Shown one piece after another: positions 18,650 to 27,623 of a stretch of DNA of 64,000 nt. Location of the stretch: contig NZ_JBFRYB010000001.1 in NCBI RefSeq assembly GCF_040892595.1, positions 2,604,001 to 2,668,000 on the forward strand. Direction: 5' to 3'. Position 1 is the first letter of the stretch. Each line of letters opens with the position of its first letter. This stretch comes from Zhongshania sp. R06B22. GTDB lineage: Bacteria; Pseudomonadota; Gammaproteobacteria; Pseudomonadales; Spongiibacteraceae. The position numbers and the translations under genes are program-made. The notes below the pieces were generated by a model. It saw only the letters and a program-made list of their open reading frames with translations. It was not told the DNA's origin and made no database searches.

Positions 18650-19179
18650 GGCTGCTGGCCATTGCTATATTGCTCTTCAGCGCTATCGACGATAGCAAAT
18701 ACTTCGGTACTGCCGTCTTCTTTCAAAAGCAGCACCTGATAAGGCATAAATCGGCCCCCCACTTCCATACCGGGACTGCCCATCGGCATAGCAGGTACGC
18801 TCAGACCCAGGGCATCGTTAGGCGGATTTTCAAGGAACTGATTGATAAAGCGAGACGGGATATGCCCTTCGAATACATAACCCTGGCTGGATACCGCGGT
18901 ATGGCAGGACTGATATTTGGGCGAAATGCCGTACTTGTTTTTAATCGCATTCAGATCACTCGGATGATGAATATTGGCAGAAAATCCATCGAGTTGAATA
19001 TGGTCAACCCATTTAGTGCAGCAGCCGCAGGTGGGACTCTTGTAGACATCTAAGGTCACCACTGAACCCGGACTAAGTGTTTGTCGCTCAGCTATGTTTG
19101 AAGCATCGGAGCAGGCAGCCACTCCCATTAGGAATAGCGCTAGACTTATATTGCTAAGACTTTTTAATAAAAATTGCAT
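18646..19179 (-). CDS. DUF411 metal-binding lipoprotein
   Basis: From the ATG at 19179 (GGGAGAA upstream) the 177-residue product begins with a lipoprotein signal peptide ending LMGVAAC. The longer frame from 19197 lacks a ribosome-binding site. The mature part is the DUF411 domain: VYKSPTCGCCTKWVDHIQ with a CGCC thiol cluster, SCHTAV, and a C-terminal GMEVGGRFMPYQVLLL. DUF411 proteins accompany copper and silver resistance genes and are thought to bind or deliver metal in the periplasm. Here it heads the cusCBA genes, with which it overlaps by four bases. Confidence 0.85.
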   Translation of the reverse strand: MQFLLKSLSNISLALFLMGVAACSDASNIAERQTLSPGSVVTLDVYKSPTCGCCTKWVDHIQLDGFSANIHHPSDLNAIKNKYGISPKYQSCHTAVSSQGYVFEGHIPSRFINQFLENPPNDALGLSVPAMPMGSPGMEVGGRFMPYQVLLLKEDGSTEVFAIVDSAEEQYSNGQQP

Positions 19180-19315
19180 TGTGTTCTCCCATCGCATAAC
19201 ACGGTATGAAAAGCAGGTTTAAGGACCGCTTAAAAATGATAAGTATGGGAGTTACTTGGCTCCCCACTCAAAACGAAGCTGAGAGCACCCAAATTGCAGG
19301 CGCACTCACCCCGTA

Positions 19316-19702
19316 TTAGTGGGAAATGGGGGGGCGGTAAAAAGAAACTGGCTCAATGCCTGTGTAGGCAGCAGTGTAGTCAAGATGCAATACAAGGGGC
19401 GCATCGGCTGCAAGCCGCAGCTGAGTAGTCACTGCCATCGCAGGCAGCGAAACACAATTGAGCATGGAACATGTTTGTTCCTTACAGCAGTCACTCGGCG
19501 CGCTGTCGTCGCTAACTGCAGAAGGCGAATGATGCGAATGCGACATGCCGTCCATCGCCATCATGGTCGAGCTATTGTTCGTGGTGATTTGAGTGTCGGG
19601 ATGCAATATTTCACATGAGGGACGGACAGCAGCAAAGGACTGACTGACTATCGCCAACAACAGCCAAACAAGGCCTGTGAATTTTAAATACCGCTTTAAC
19701 AT
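19316..19702 (-). CDS. CopL-like Met/His/Cys-rich periplasmic protein
   Basis: This 128-residue protein has a signal peptide (KRYLKFTGLVWLLLAIVSQS...A) followed by a metal-ligand-rich middle: MMAMDGMSHSHHSP and DCCKEQTCSMLNC. The layout matches CopL-type proteins, short exported products at the head of copper-resistance operons. Exact function is unsettled; metal binding is likely. The ATG at 19702 is used in preference to the upstream frame start at 19726. The gene is 137 bp ahead of the DUF411 gene and has its own promoter candidate with a dyad. Assignment is by composition and context. Confidence 0.6.
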   Translation of the reverse strand: MLKRYLKFTGLVWLLLAIVSQSFAAVRPSCEILHPDTQITTNNSSTMMAMDGMSHSHHSPSAVSDDSAPSDCCKEQTCSMLNCVSLPAMAVTTQLRLAADAPLVLHLDYTAAYTGIEPVSFYRPPISH

Positions 19703-19738
19703 ATGTCCACGCAACAAGGTGACCAAGGCTCACTAACA

Positions 19739-19767
19739 ATAGTACAAGGGTACTCTTGCTTAAGGAA
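19739..19767 (-). promoter_or_regulatory. Candidate copper-responsive promoter with a dyad in the spacer
   Basis: On the minus strand TTCCTT (19767-19762) and TACTAT (19744-19739) are 17 bp apart. Between them lies the near-perfect dyad CAAGAGTACCCTTG (19758-19745). A dyad in the spacer is how MerR-type metal regulators such as CueR bind. The regulator gene is not in this window. The 339-bp stretch 19703-20041 otherwise holds only this promoter and the leader of the next plus-strand gene. Confidence 0.45.
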
Positions 19768-20041
19768 GACAAACTGATCCAGATCAAGACGGCGCACATT
19801 GCCCCCTCAATACCAAAACAGTTTACCCTCACACTCTTTTCTTACAGCGCCCGCTCGCGCACTTTTGGCAACTTGACGCCCTAGCCTTACTGATGAAAAC
19901 CTTGATTACCACTGAAAATACATCTATCCGCAGGCCAAAATTACAAATTTCTAATTCGACTGGTGTCCGCCGCGCTTTCCATCACGGCAGCCTACCTTTA
20001 CACTCATGCGCTAATAAATAATAGTGGGAGGCACTCAGTAG

Positions 20042-20635
20042 ATGCCGGCCAGTGATCAACAGCGTCAACAACTCCTCCATATCTGCGGGCAACTCAGGGA
20101 AGCACTAGAAAGCAGCCAAACACTCGGCGGCAGCAGTAGTGAACTAGCAGAGGTCGAAGCCACCCTGACCTCGCTGAACAGGCAGATGGCTGCCCTCCGC
20201 GATCGCAAGATGCTTGAGTTTTACAACCCCGATTACAAGGGCGACTTTCGTAACATTCTGCCGTGTAGCCCGCTAAGTGGCTATTTCAATCCAATAGCAC
20301 CTGAACTTAAAATCTGGCGCGAAGATGAATTCGTATATGCAGAGGGCAGCTTGGGAAAAATCCATGAAGGACCGCCAGCGTCTGTCCACGGCGGTGTTAT
20401 CAGCGGCATCTACGATCAGGTTTTAGCCTTCACCGGCCTGGCAAATGAGCTTCCGGGAATGACCGCTAGTCTGACAATAAAATATCACCGTCCTACCCCG
20501 CTTTTTAAGACTATTCGCTTCACCACATGGCTAGAGAAAAAACGGGACAGACATATTATTATTCATGGCGAATGCCACAGTGATGGTACCCTGCTCACCA
20601 GCGCCGAAGGGCTTTTCATTCAGTATAAAAAATAA
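20042..20635 (+). CDS. PaaI-type hotdog-fold thioesterase
   Basis: This 197-residue cytoplasmic protein starts with a helical, Gln-rich segment (about 1-60). It then has a hotdog domain with the core motif VHGGVISGIYDQVLAF and a closing strand pair, TASLTIKYHRPTPLF and IHGECHSDGTLLTSAEGLF. Such proteins usually hydrolyse acyl-CoA thioesters; the substrate cannot be told. A ribosome-binding site GGGAGG lies about ten bases upstream. It is 32 bp ahead of the TonB-dependent receptor gene and may be co-transcribed with it, though no functional link is obvious. Confidence 0.75.
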   Translation: MPASDQQRQQLLHICGQLREALESSQTLGGSSSELAEVEATLTSLNRQMAALRDRKMLEFYNPDYKGDFRNILPCSPLSGYFNPIAPELKIWREDEFVYAEGSLGKIHEGPPASVHGGVISGIYDQVLAFTGLANELPGMTASLTIKYHRPTPLFKTIRFTTWLEKKRDRHIIIHGECHSDGTLLTSAEGLFIQYKK

Positions 20636-20667
20636 CGCGGCACGCAACACTAAGGAACAGCTCACAC

Positions 20668-22710
20668 ATGATGAAACAACACGCTATTCTGTTGGCAGTT
20701 AGTCTGACGGCGAGTCTGACTCTGGCAGCGGGGGATCAACCTCAAGCCCCTGAAACTGTATCGGTTACCGCTGACCGCATTGAAAAACAATTGCATGAGC
20801 AGAGCCTGGCAATTAGCGTCATTAGCCAAGAAGATATTGAAAGCATCGGCCACACTCACATCAGCCAAGTCCTCAGCCAAGTTCCCGGCGTCTCAATCAG
20901 CCGCGGTAACGGTCAAGAAAATTTAACCGCCATTCGTTCAGGCGTATTGACGGGTGCCGGCAGTTGCGGTGCATTCTACTTTGCAGAAGACGGCATACCG
21001 TTGCGGGGCCCAGGTTTTTGCAATGTGAATGAGCTATTCGATGTAAATGCCGAGCAAGCCGCGCGCATAGAAGTTATTCGTGGGCCAGGCACCGCGGTGC
21101 ACGGCAGCAATGCCTTAAACGGCGTCATCAATGTTATTAGCCGAGCGCCCTCAAGCGAGCCAGAGTCTCGCCTATCGTTTGAAGCCGGCCCCGACAAATA
21201 CCAACGCGTCAAAGCCAGTTACAGCGACACCATTGGCAAGCACGGCTATCGTATTAGCGTACAAGGCAATCATGATGATGGTTTTAAGGATGAGGCCGGC
21301 TACGATCAACAAAAAATGAATGTGCGTTATGACTATCAAGGCGACACTTGGAGCATTCAATCCATGCTGGCCGCCAGCAATCTTGATCAAGAAACCGCCG
21401 GCTATGTGCTGGGCGAAGACGCCTACAAAGATAGTGATCGCAAACGCGAAAATCCCAATCCAGAAGCCTTCCGCAATAACACCAGTGTTCGCTATTACAG
21501 CCGCTTTGAGCGCGAGGGCGAACGCGACAGCCGCTTTGTCGTTACGCCCTATTTACGCTATACCGAAATGGAATTTCTTCAGCATTTCCTACCCGGTACC
21601 CCACTTGAAGAAAATGGTGAACGCAGCGCTGGGGTGCAAAGTGCGTTTTATCAGAACTATAGCGATAACGTCACCCTCTACAACGGCTTTGACATGGAAG
21701 TAAGCAAAGCCTATTTAAAACAATCCCAAGCGCAAGCCACCCTTTTCGGCCGGTTTCCCACTGGTCAACAATACGACTATGAAGTGGATGCCTTATATGC
21801 GGCCTGGTTTATTGGTGGCGACTGGCAAGCGACCAGCAGCACAAAGGTCAATTTTGGCGGCCGCTACGATATTCAGTTTTATGACTACAACAATTTAATG
21901 ATCGACGGCAATACCGCCGCTGACGGCACTGCCTGCCCTGCCGGCAGCTGCCGCTACGCTCGCCCAGTCGACGACAAAGAGCGCTTCCGCAATAGCTCTT
22001 TTAATCTAGGCTTGATTCAAAACCTCAGCGAACACACTGACTTCATCGCCAATGCCGGTCACGGTTTTAGAGCACCGCAGGCCTCAGAACTATACCGCCT
22101 GCAAGAACAGCAACTGAATGCCAATCTCGACGAAGAATCACTTAACAGTATTGAAATAGGTTTGCGTGGCAACTGGAATGCTTTCCAGTACCGCGTCTCG
22201 ACATATTGGATGCACAAAAGCGATGTCATTATTCAAGACAGCAACCGCCGTAATATCAACGGGGGAAAAACTGTCGACAGAGGAATCGAAGCTAATTTTA
22301 ACTGGCAAATTACGCCCAGTCTGATGTGGCAATTACAAGCTAGCTATAGCAAACATCAATACGGCAATGATGCGCTTACAGCAGAGGGCAATGAGATTGA
22401 CACTGCACCGCGTCAGCTCGCTGGCACATTGCTGCGCTGGTCACCATTTGCTAGCACTCAAGTTGAATTTGAAATCCAGCACCAAGGCGAATACTTCCTA
22501 GAAGAAAACAACCTTTATCGCTATCCAGGCCACACTCTAAGTAATATCCGCTGGCGCCAACAGTACGGGGAGCAACTTTATTCAGTGCTTAGAATAAATA
22601 ACCTAGGTGATATTGATTATGCGGAGAGAGCAGATTACGCCTTCGGCAATTACCGCTACTTCATAGGTGAGCCGCGCGCTGCCTATCTAGAACTGGGAAT
22701 TAACTTCTAA
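20668..22710 (+). CDS. TonB-dependent receptor
   Basis: This 680-residue outer-membrane receptor has a signal peptide (about residues 1-21). A plug domain follows, with SVTADRIEKQLHEQSLAISV as the TonB-box-like start, VLSQVPGVSIS and IEVIRGPGTAVHGSNALNGV. A 22-strand barrel ends in the terminal phenylalanine (AAYLELGINF), as expected for BAM recognition. It imports a ligand at the expense of the proton-motive force through TonB. The ligand is unknown. Nearby copper genes and a CusF-like remnant just downstream make metal or metallophore uptake possible, but no metal-specific motif was seen. Confidence 0.9.
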   Translation: MMKQHAILLAVSLTASLTLAAGDQPQAPETVSVTADRIEKQLHEQSLAISVISQEDIESIGHTHISQVLSQVPGVSISRGNGQENLTAIRSGVLTGAGSCGAFYFAEDGIPLRGPGFCNVNELFDVNAEQAARIEVIRGPGTAVHGSNALNGVINVISRAPSSEPESRLSFEAGPDKYQRVKASYSDTIGKHGYRISVQGNHDDGFKDEAGYDQQKMNVRYDYQGDTWSIQSMLAASNLDQETAGYVLGEDAYKDSDRKRENPNPEAFRNNTSVRYYSRFEREGERDSRFVVTPYLRYTEMEFLQHFLPGTPLEENGERSAGVQSAFYQNYSDNVTLYNGFDMEVSKAYLKQSQAQATLFGRFPTGQQYDYEVDALYAAWFIGGDWQATSSTKVNFGGRYDIQFYDYNNLMIDGNTAADGTACPAGSCRYARPVDDKERFRNSSFNLGLIQNLSEHTDFIANAGHGFRAPQASELYRLQEQQLNANLDEESLNSIEIGLRGNWNAFQYRVSTYWMHKSDVIIQDSNRRNINGGKTVDRGIEANFNWQITPSLMWQLQASYSKHQYGNDALTAEGNEIDTAPRQLAGTLLRWSPFASTQVEFEIQHQGEYFLEENNLYRYPGHTLSNIRWRQQYGEQLYSVLRINNLGDIDYAERADYAFGNYRYFIGEPRAAYLELGINF

Positions 22711-22848
22711 TTTAGTGAGGGCATAGGCAAAAACGCGCCTAAATAGATCTGTTTATGTGAGCAGGTTCACGGCTGGGCGATCCACGCATATAGAAGCTAA
22801 GCAAAGTCGTTATATTAAAGACTCACTTAATGACACTCGGTCACTACA

Positions 22849-23136
22849 ATGGGTTTTATAAAAACAATGCTTAGCGCCACCGCGCTGATTGCTTGCAACA
22901 GCGCGCTTGCCGAGCGCCATCAAGACACCCCCGCCCATGCCCTTATGACAATGTGGTCGTCTTGGATTCAGGAAATAAAACCCCAATCCAAGGCGAACGC
23001 CGCTTGGCCTGAAACTCGGAAAATTGATACCCGCTTCCACATTGACACCCAGCCCGCTGAACTAAACCTCCGCAAAGGCGATAAAGTGGTTTTCACTATC
23101 AGTCCAGCGGGTATGTCACTGAGTTCAAGGTTTTAA
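22849..23136 (+). CDS. Small exported protein, probably a degraded CusF-like copper-binding protein
   Basis: The 95-residue frame begins with a signal peptide (GFIKTMLSATALIACNSALA). The segment from AAWPETRKIDTRF to LNLRKGDKVVFTIS resembles the end of CusF-type copper chaperones (WPEMTMRF ... TGDKVAF in E. coli). The preceding strand with the His ligand seems to be missing and the Met ligands are not conserved. The last residues GMSLSSRF look wrong. Shifting one base after 23110 gives [13 protein letters not shown] and a stop at 23148-23150, a better fit for the last beta strand. It is probably a frameshifted, decaying gene. No Shine-Dalgarno sequence is visible. Confidence 0.4.
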   Translation: MGFIKTMLSATALIACNSALAERHQDTPAHALMTMWSSWIQEIKPQSKANAAWPETRKIDTRFHIDTQPAELNLRKGDKVVFTISPAGMSLSSRF

Positions 23137-23142
23137 AGACTC

Positions 23143-24150
23143 CTATGTAAAGGCGGCTAAACCTACCGCTTTACGCACTGACGCCAACATCGGCGCAGCC
23201 TGGGCACGCGCTTTCTCCGCGCCCTTCTTAAGCTCAGACTCCAAGAATTGACTGTCAGCCAAAATCGCCTCGTAACGTCCACGAGCTGGGGCGACCTGAG
23301 TGTTAATCAATTCAAATAAATCCTTTTTAGCCTGTCCCCAGGCAATGCCCTCAGCAAACTTCTGACGCATATCCGCAGTTTGTTCTGGCGTCGCAAACGC
23401 CTGCCAAATTTCAAAAACGGTCGAGTCTGCGGGATCCTTGGGTTCACCGGGCTCTAAAAGATTGGTTTTGATTTTATTAATGTGTTTTTGGAGCTTTTTC
23501 TCTGGTAAAAACAAGGGAATTGTATTGCCATAGCTTTTACTCATCTTACGGCCGTCTAGGCCGCTTAAAACCGCTACATCGTCGCCGACGACCGCTTCGG
23601 GCAATACAAAGGTTTTGCCATATAAGTGGTTAAAACGCTGCGCCATATCACGTGCCATTTCTATATGCTGAATTTGGTCGCGCCCTACCGGCACTTTGCT
23701 GGCATTAAACATTAAAATATCGGCTGCCATTAATATCGGGTAGCTGAACAAGCCCATGGTGACACCGTAATCCGGATCATCACCGTTTTGCTCATTGGCT
23801 TGAACCGCCGCCTTGTATGCATGGGAGCGATTCATCAGGCCCTTCGCGCAGACGCAAGTTAGAATCCAGCTCAGCTCGGCGATTTCTGGCACATCAGACT
23901 GGCGATAGAAGGTGCTGGAGTCGGTATCTAAGCCTAGGGCTAGCCACGTCGCAGCTATTTCACGGCTGGACTGGTGCACCATAGCGGGGTCATGACTTTT
24001 AATCAGTGCGTGATAATCCGCAAGAAAGAAAAAGGCGTCAAACTCGCCGCGCTGACTTTCAGCAATCGCGGGACGAATCGCACCAACATAATTCCCCAAA
24101 TGCGGCGTTCCGGTGGTGGTAATGCCGGTAAGTACCCGCTGCTTAGCCAT
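23143..24150 (-). CDS. trpS: Tryptophanyl-tRNA synthetase
   Basis: This 335-residue class I aminoacyl-tRNA synthetase charges tRNA(Trp) with tryptophan in the cytoplasm. The HIGH-type motif is PHLGN (residues 16-20) and the second signature is KMSKS (202-206, in [15 protein letters not shown]). [19 protein letters not shown] is typical of TrpS. Length is normal for the bacterial enzyme. The ATG at 24150 has AGGAA six bases upstream. The gene stands alone, and its 3' end meets the remnant of the small exported protein gene on the other strand. Confidence 0.97.
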   Translation of the reverse strand: MAKQRVLTGITTTGTPHLGNYVGAIRPAIAESQRGEFDAFFFLADYHALIKSHDPAMVHQSSREIAATWLALGLDTDSSTFYRQSDVPEIAELSWILTCVCAKGLMNRSHAYKAAVQANEQNGDDPDYGVTMGLFSYPILMAADILMFNASKVPVGRDQIQHIEMARDMAQRFNHLYGKTFVLPEAVVGDDVAVLSGLDGRKMSKSYGNTIPLFLPEKKLQKHINKIKTNLLEPGEPKDPADSTVFEIWQAFATPEQTADMRQKFAEGIAWGQAKKDLFELINTQVAPARGRYEAILADSQFLESELKKGAEKARAQAAPMLASVRKAVGLAAFT

Positions 24151-24267
24151 AATGTATTCCTGTTAGATTCTTGCTGCGGCCGCATCGTTGTCCGCAATTT
24201 AAAATAAGGCGCTTATGATACTGGCTCACCCCAACGGTGTCAGTATTCGCCTCAGTACAAACAGCGC

Positions 24268-25365
24268 TTAATTCAAAAGCCCCTCGAAAACGTCTAAATA
24301 CTGCGGTGCCAAGGTCTGCCAACTCAAGGCAGATACGTCAAGCAGCGGTAAGCGTCCTCGCTGTTTTTGCGCCAGCAACCGCTGCAATGCCTCGCGGCAA
24401 GCGATCGCTTCTAGGGCAAGCGTATCATCACTGCGGTAGCGATAAGCGCCGCCAAACCACTCGGGATAACACAGACGATCCGGAACTAATGGCACGCAGC
24501 CCATGGCGACCGCCTGCAAAACTGATAGACCTTGAAAGTCGTGTATTGCGGTGGACAACACCACGTCGCAGCTAGCCAGCATCGCCGAGTAGTCCAAGGA
24601 GTCAACGACATAACCCCACTGCCGCAGGGCCAAGCAATCACTCGCTAATATTAGGACCTCAATCTGTTTGAATTCAGTAGGGCAATTCCGAAACTGCTGA
24701 CCAGCGATGTAGAAATCGATAGGCAGTGCCTGCTGATTGCACTCTTTTACTAGCGCCAACAGGCGATCAGGCCCCTTGTCGTACTCCCAGCGATGATTCC
24801 AGAGCACACTTAGACGCTCACCCGCTGGCCGTTCAAGGCATGGTTTTATATCTAACCCCACTGGCAAAACCGCTGAATCAGCTAGCCTAGCCGCCACTTC
24901 GGCGCGCGGTGAAAAGTCAGGTAAGCGAGCCAACAAGGTATCGACACCACGCAATAATGTGCTGCGATTATACTCACTATTAAACAGTACTTTGTCGGCA
25001 GCCAAGGCGGTGTATAGGTTTAGTATTTGGGGCTCGACGCCATCACGCTGCTGAATATTTTTGGGATAGCTAAACTGATTCTCATGAAAATATACCACCG
25101 TGGGAATACGACTCAGCGCTGGTACCAGGCCACGCAGCGCCGACAAATCCGTCATCGAGGTCGCGAGAATCACATCATAGGGCTCACTCAGTAGCGCGCT
25201 TTGCTGCATGGCCCAAGTCAGACTATTGCCCCGTATACGCCAGCTAAAATATCGAGCTGGCAAGCTCAGCACCGTCCATTCAATACTCGGCAAATGGTTC
25301 ATGAGGCCATCTAGCCAACAGCGATGACTGTCCGCATGGTAGGCAGATAGCACCAATACTCTCAT
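24268..25365 (-). CDS. Glycosyltransferase with DUF3524 domain, tRNA-queuosine mannosyltransferase (QTMAN)-like
   Basis: This 365-residue protein starts with the DUF3524 pattern VLVLSAYHADSHRCWLDGL and continues with ATSMTDLSALRGLVP and VVYFHENQFSYP. The C-terminal half is a GT-B glycosyltransferase (LSVLWNHRWEYDKGPDRLL; FQGLSVLQAVAMGCVPLVPD). The same family includes human GTDC1, identified as the enzyme that adds mannose to queuosine in tRNA(Asp). By homology the bacterial protein may modify queuosine-tRNA, but this is not shown by the sequence. It is a single gene, divergent from an enoyl-CoA hydratase gene. Confidence 0.8.
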   Translation of the reverse strand: MRVLVLSAYHADSHRCWLDGLMNHLPSIEWTVLSLPARYFSWRIRGNSLTWAMQQSALLSEPYDVILATSMTDLSALRGLVPALSRIPTVVYFHENQFSYPKNIQQRDGVEPQILNLYTALAADKVLFNSEYNRSTLLRGVDTLLARLPDFSPRAEVAARLADSAVLPVGLDIKPCLERPAGERLSVLWNHRWEYDKGPDRLLALVKECNQQALPIDFYIAGQQFRNCPTEFKQIEVLILASDCLALRQWGYVVDSLDYSAMLASCDVVLSTAIHDFQGLSVLQAVAMGCVPLVPDRLCYPEWFGGAYRYRSDDTLALEAIACREALQRLLAQKQRGRLPLLDVSALSWQTLAPQYLDVFEGLLN

Positions 25366-25450
25366 TGTTTGACCAGCCCTAGGCTAACTAACTTTTTTGT
25401 AAATTGACGCACAGACACGGCTCTATTACCCTCTTGACCTAAATTATTAT

Positions 25451-26263
25451 ATGGATCGAAATGCTGATATGCGCGAATACAATACCTTACAGTGGGAAAA
25501 TACCGACGGCATTGCCAAAATCACTTTAAATCGCCCCGATGCGGCCAATAGTCTCAATTTAGAAATGGCACAGGAGCTAATGCATGTCGCCATGGTTTGC
25601 GATCAAGATGCTAGCATCCGAGCGGTCATTCTCACGGCGAGCGGAACAATGTTTTGCGCGGGGGGCGATGTCCCCAGTTTTCACGCCGCAGGTAACGATA
25701 TTGGCTTGTTAGTAAAAGAAATCACGGCTTGCCTGCATTCAGCGAATTCTCGTTTCGCGCGTATGACCGCTCCTCTCATTGTTGCCGTCAATGGCACTGC
25801 AGCAGGCGCAGGTTTTAGCTTAGCGGCCTCGGGCGACATCGTCATCGCCGCTGAAAAAGCAAAATTTACGATGGCATATACAGGCATTGGCGCAAGCCCT
25901 GACGGTGGCTCAAGTGTCTATCTACCGCGGCTTATAGGCTTGCGTCGCACCCAAGAACTCATGCTGACTAACCGCGTTCTAAGCGCGCAAGAGGCCCTAG
26001 ACTGGGGCTTATTGACTAAGGTCGTCGCCGCCGATGATCTTATGAGCGAAGCCGAAGCCCTTGCCAACAAACTCGCCAGCGGCCCGCAAATGGCCCACGG
26101 TAAAATTAAAGAGCTATTACTTGGCAGCTACTCAAACACGATGGAAACCCAGCTAGAACTTGAAAGCCGCTGCATCGCCACATGCATTAGTAGCCCAGAA
26201 GGTCGCGAAGGCCTACTGGCATTTTCTGAAAAGCGTAAACCTGACTTTAAGTCAGCAAAATAA
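25451..26263 (+). CDS. Enoyl-CoA hydratase/isomerase family protein
   Basis: This 270-residue crotonase-fold protein has the CoA/oxyanion-hole motifs ITLNRPDAANSLN, GGDVPSF and AVNGTAAGAGFSLAASGDIV. In the second catalytic position it carries Asp (GIGASPDGGSSVYLPRLIG), as in PaaG-type isomerases, rather than the Glu of classical hydratases. Double-bond isomerisation or hydration of an unusual acyl-CoA is therefore possible. The start is uncertain: ATG at 25451 or at 25469, neither with a clear ribosome-binding site. It stands alone and divergent from the glycosyltransferase gene. Confidence 0.85.
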   Translation: MDRNADMREYNTLQWENTDGIAKITLNRPDAANSLNLEMAQELMHVAMVCDQDASIRAVILTASGTMFCAGGDVPSFHAAGNDIGLLVKEITACLHSANSRFARMTAPLIVAVNGTAAGAGFSLAASGDIVIAAEKAKFTMAYTGIGASPDGGSSVYLPRLIGLRRTQELMLTNRVLSAQEALDWGLLTKVVAADDLMSEAEALANKLASGPQMAHGKIKELLLGSYSNTMETQLELESRCIATCISSPEGREGLLAFSEKRKPDFKSAK

Positions 26264-26315
26264 TTTGCGAGCACTACTCCGCCACTACACAATTGCTTGC
26301 AGTGGCGGTTCTTTT

Positions 26316-27623
26316 TCAGCAGCGGTCGCTATCTACCACAGATTTCAATTGATAATACCCTGCCAAGACCTTGCTTAAATTAAACCCATCCTGACTGCCT
26401 GCCAGCTCGCGAATTGAATGCATAGCAAACGTCGGTACGCCGATATCTAAGGTTTTCACTCCAATCGCAGCTGCAGTGAGCGGGCCGATAGTGCTCCCAC
26501 AGGCCATATCACTACGCACAACAAAACTTTGCACCGGTACATCACAACTCGCGCACAAACGGCGAAATAGCGAGCTCGTTTCGCTATTGGTAGCGTATCG
26601 TTGGTTCACATTGTTTTTTATCACCGGACCCGCATTTAGCAGAGGACCGTGATTGCCATCGTGTTTATCGCTAAAATTAGGATGAATACCGTGAGCGTTG
26701 TCTGCAGAGATCATCATTGAGTTGGCGATAGCCCGCTGCCAGGCAGTTTCACTACCGGCAATGCGGCGAAGCACCGATTCTAGCATCGGCCCCTGGGCAC
26801 CCACGGCTGACTGACTTCCCACTTCTTCATGATCGCTACACACCAGTACCGTGTGCTCGCTATTATCCGCAGTTAACAATGCGTCTAAGCCGATATAGCA
26901 AGACAGCAGATTGTCTAAACGGGCCGCGGCGATAAAGTCCTCATTCCAGCCCACCATGGCAGCTGGCTGGCAGTCGTAAAAACTCAGCTCGTAATCCAAT
27001 ACCGCAGCAACATCGCTGACGCCTTGCTGCGCCAGCGTTTCTGCAAGTAAAGCCCGAAAATCCTTGGGTTCAGTACTTTGTAATAGCACCACCGGAAGAT
27101 CTCGCTGCGGGTTTACCGAGCGGCTGTTATTGGCTTCCCGATCAAGATGTATCGCTAAGCTCGGGATAATACCCACCGGGCGATTAATGTTTATCAAGGT
27201 ACTACACAGCTGGCCGCTGGCATTTTCATAATTTACCCGGCCCGCTAAGCCGAGGTCACGATCAAACCAAGGGTTGAGTAAGGCGCCACCATAGACCTCT
27301 ACCCCCAGCTGAAAATAGCCCTGACGATGTAACTCTGGCGCCGGCTTAACCTTCAAATTAGGGCTGTCAGTATGTGCGCCCACCATGCGCCAACCGCACT
27401 CATGGACAGGCGTTTTGCCGCAGCGAAATGCGACAATAGAAGAACCATTGCGAATAAGGTAATACGACTTGCCCGGCTCAAGTTGCCAGTCAGCCCGCTC
27501 ATCTAATGCGCTAAAACCGGCTTGCTGTAAACGCACGCGCATTTCTTCCACCGCGTGAAAGGGAGTCGGACTGGCATCGATAAACGCACATAAATTCTTA
27601 TTAAATTGCTTCACATTACTCAT
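26316..27623 (-). CDS. apeB: M18 family aminopeptidase (aspartyl aminopeptidase type)
   Basis: This cytoplasmic zinc aminopeptidase has 435 residues from the ATG at 27623. The longer frame (to 27704) lies inside the upstream gene and is not credible. Metal and catalytic motifs are [32 protein letters not shown] and [15 protein letters not shown], with [13 protein letters not shown] near the C-terminus. It removes N-terminal residues from peptides. Its start overlaps the end of the beta-hydroxyacid dehydrogenase gene by eight bases, indicating an operon. Confidence 0.92.
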   Translation of the reverse strand: MSNVKQFNKNLCAFIDASPTPFHAVEEMRVRLQQAGFSALDERADWQLEPGKSYYLIRNGSSIVAFRCGKTPVHECGWRMVGAHTDSPNLKVKPAPELHRQGYFQLGVEVYGGALLNPWFDRDLGLAGRVNYENASGQLCSTLININRPVGIIPSLAIHLDREANNSRSVNPQRDLPVVLLQSTEPKDFRALLAETLAQQGVSDVAAVLDYELSFYDCQPAAMVGWNEDFIAAARLDNLLSCYIGLDALLTADNSEHTVLVCSDHEEVGSQSAVGAQGPMLESVLRRIAGSETAWQRAIANSMMISADNAHGIHPNFSDKHDGNHGPLLNAGPVIKNNVNQRYATNSETSSLFRRLCASCDVPVQSFVVRSDMACGSTIGPLTAAAIGVKTLDIGVPTFAMHSIRELAGSQDGFNLSKVLAGYYQLKSVVDSDRC

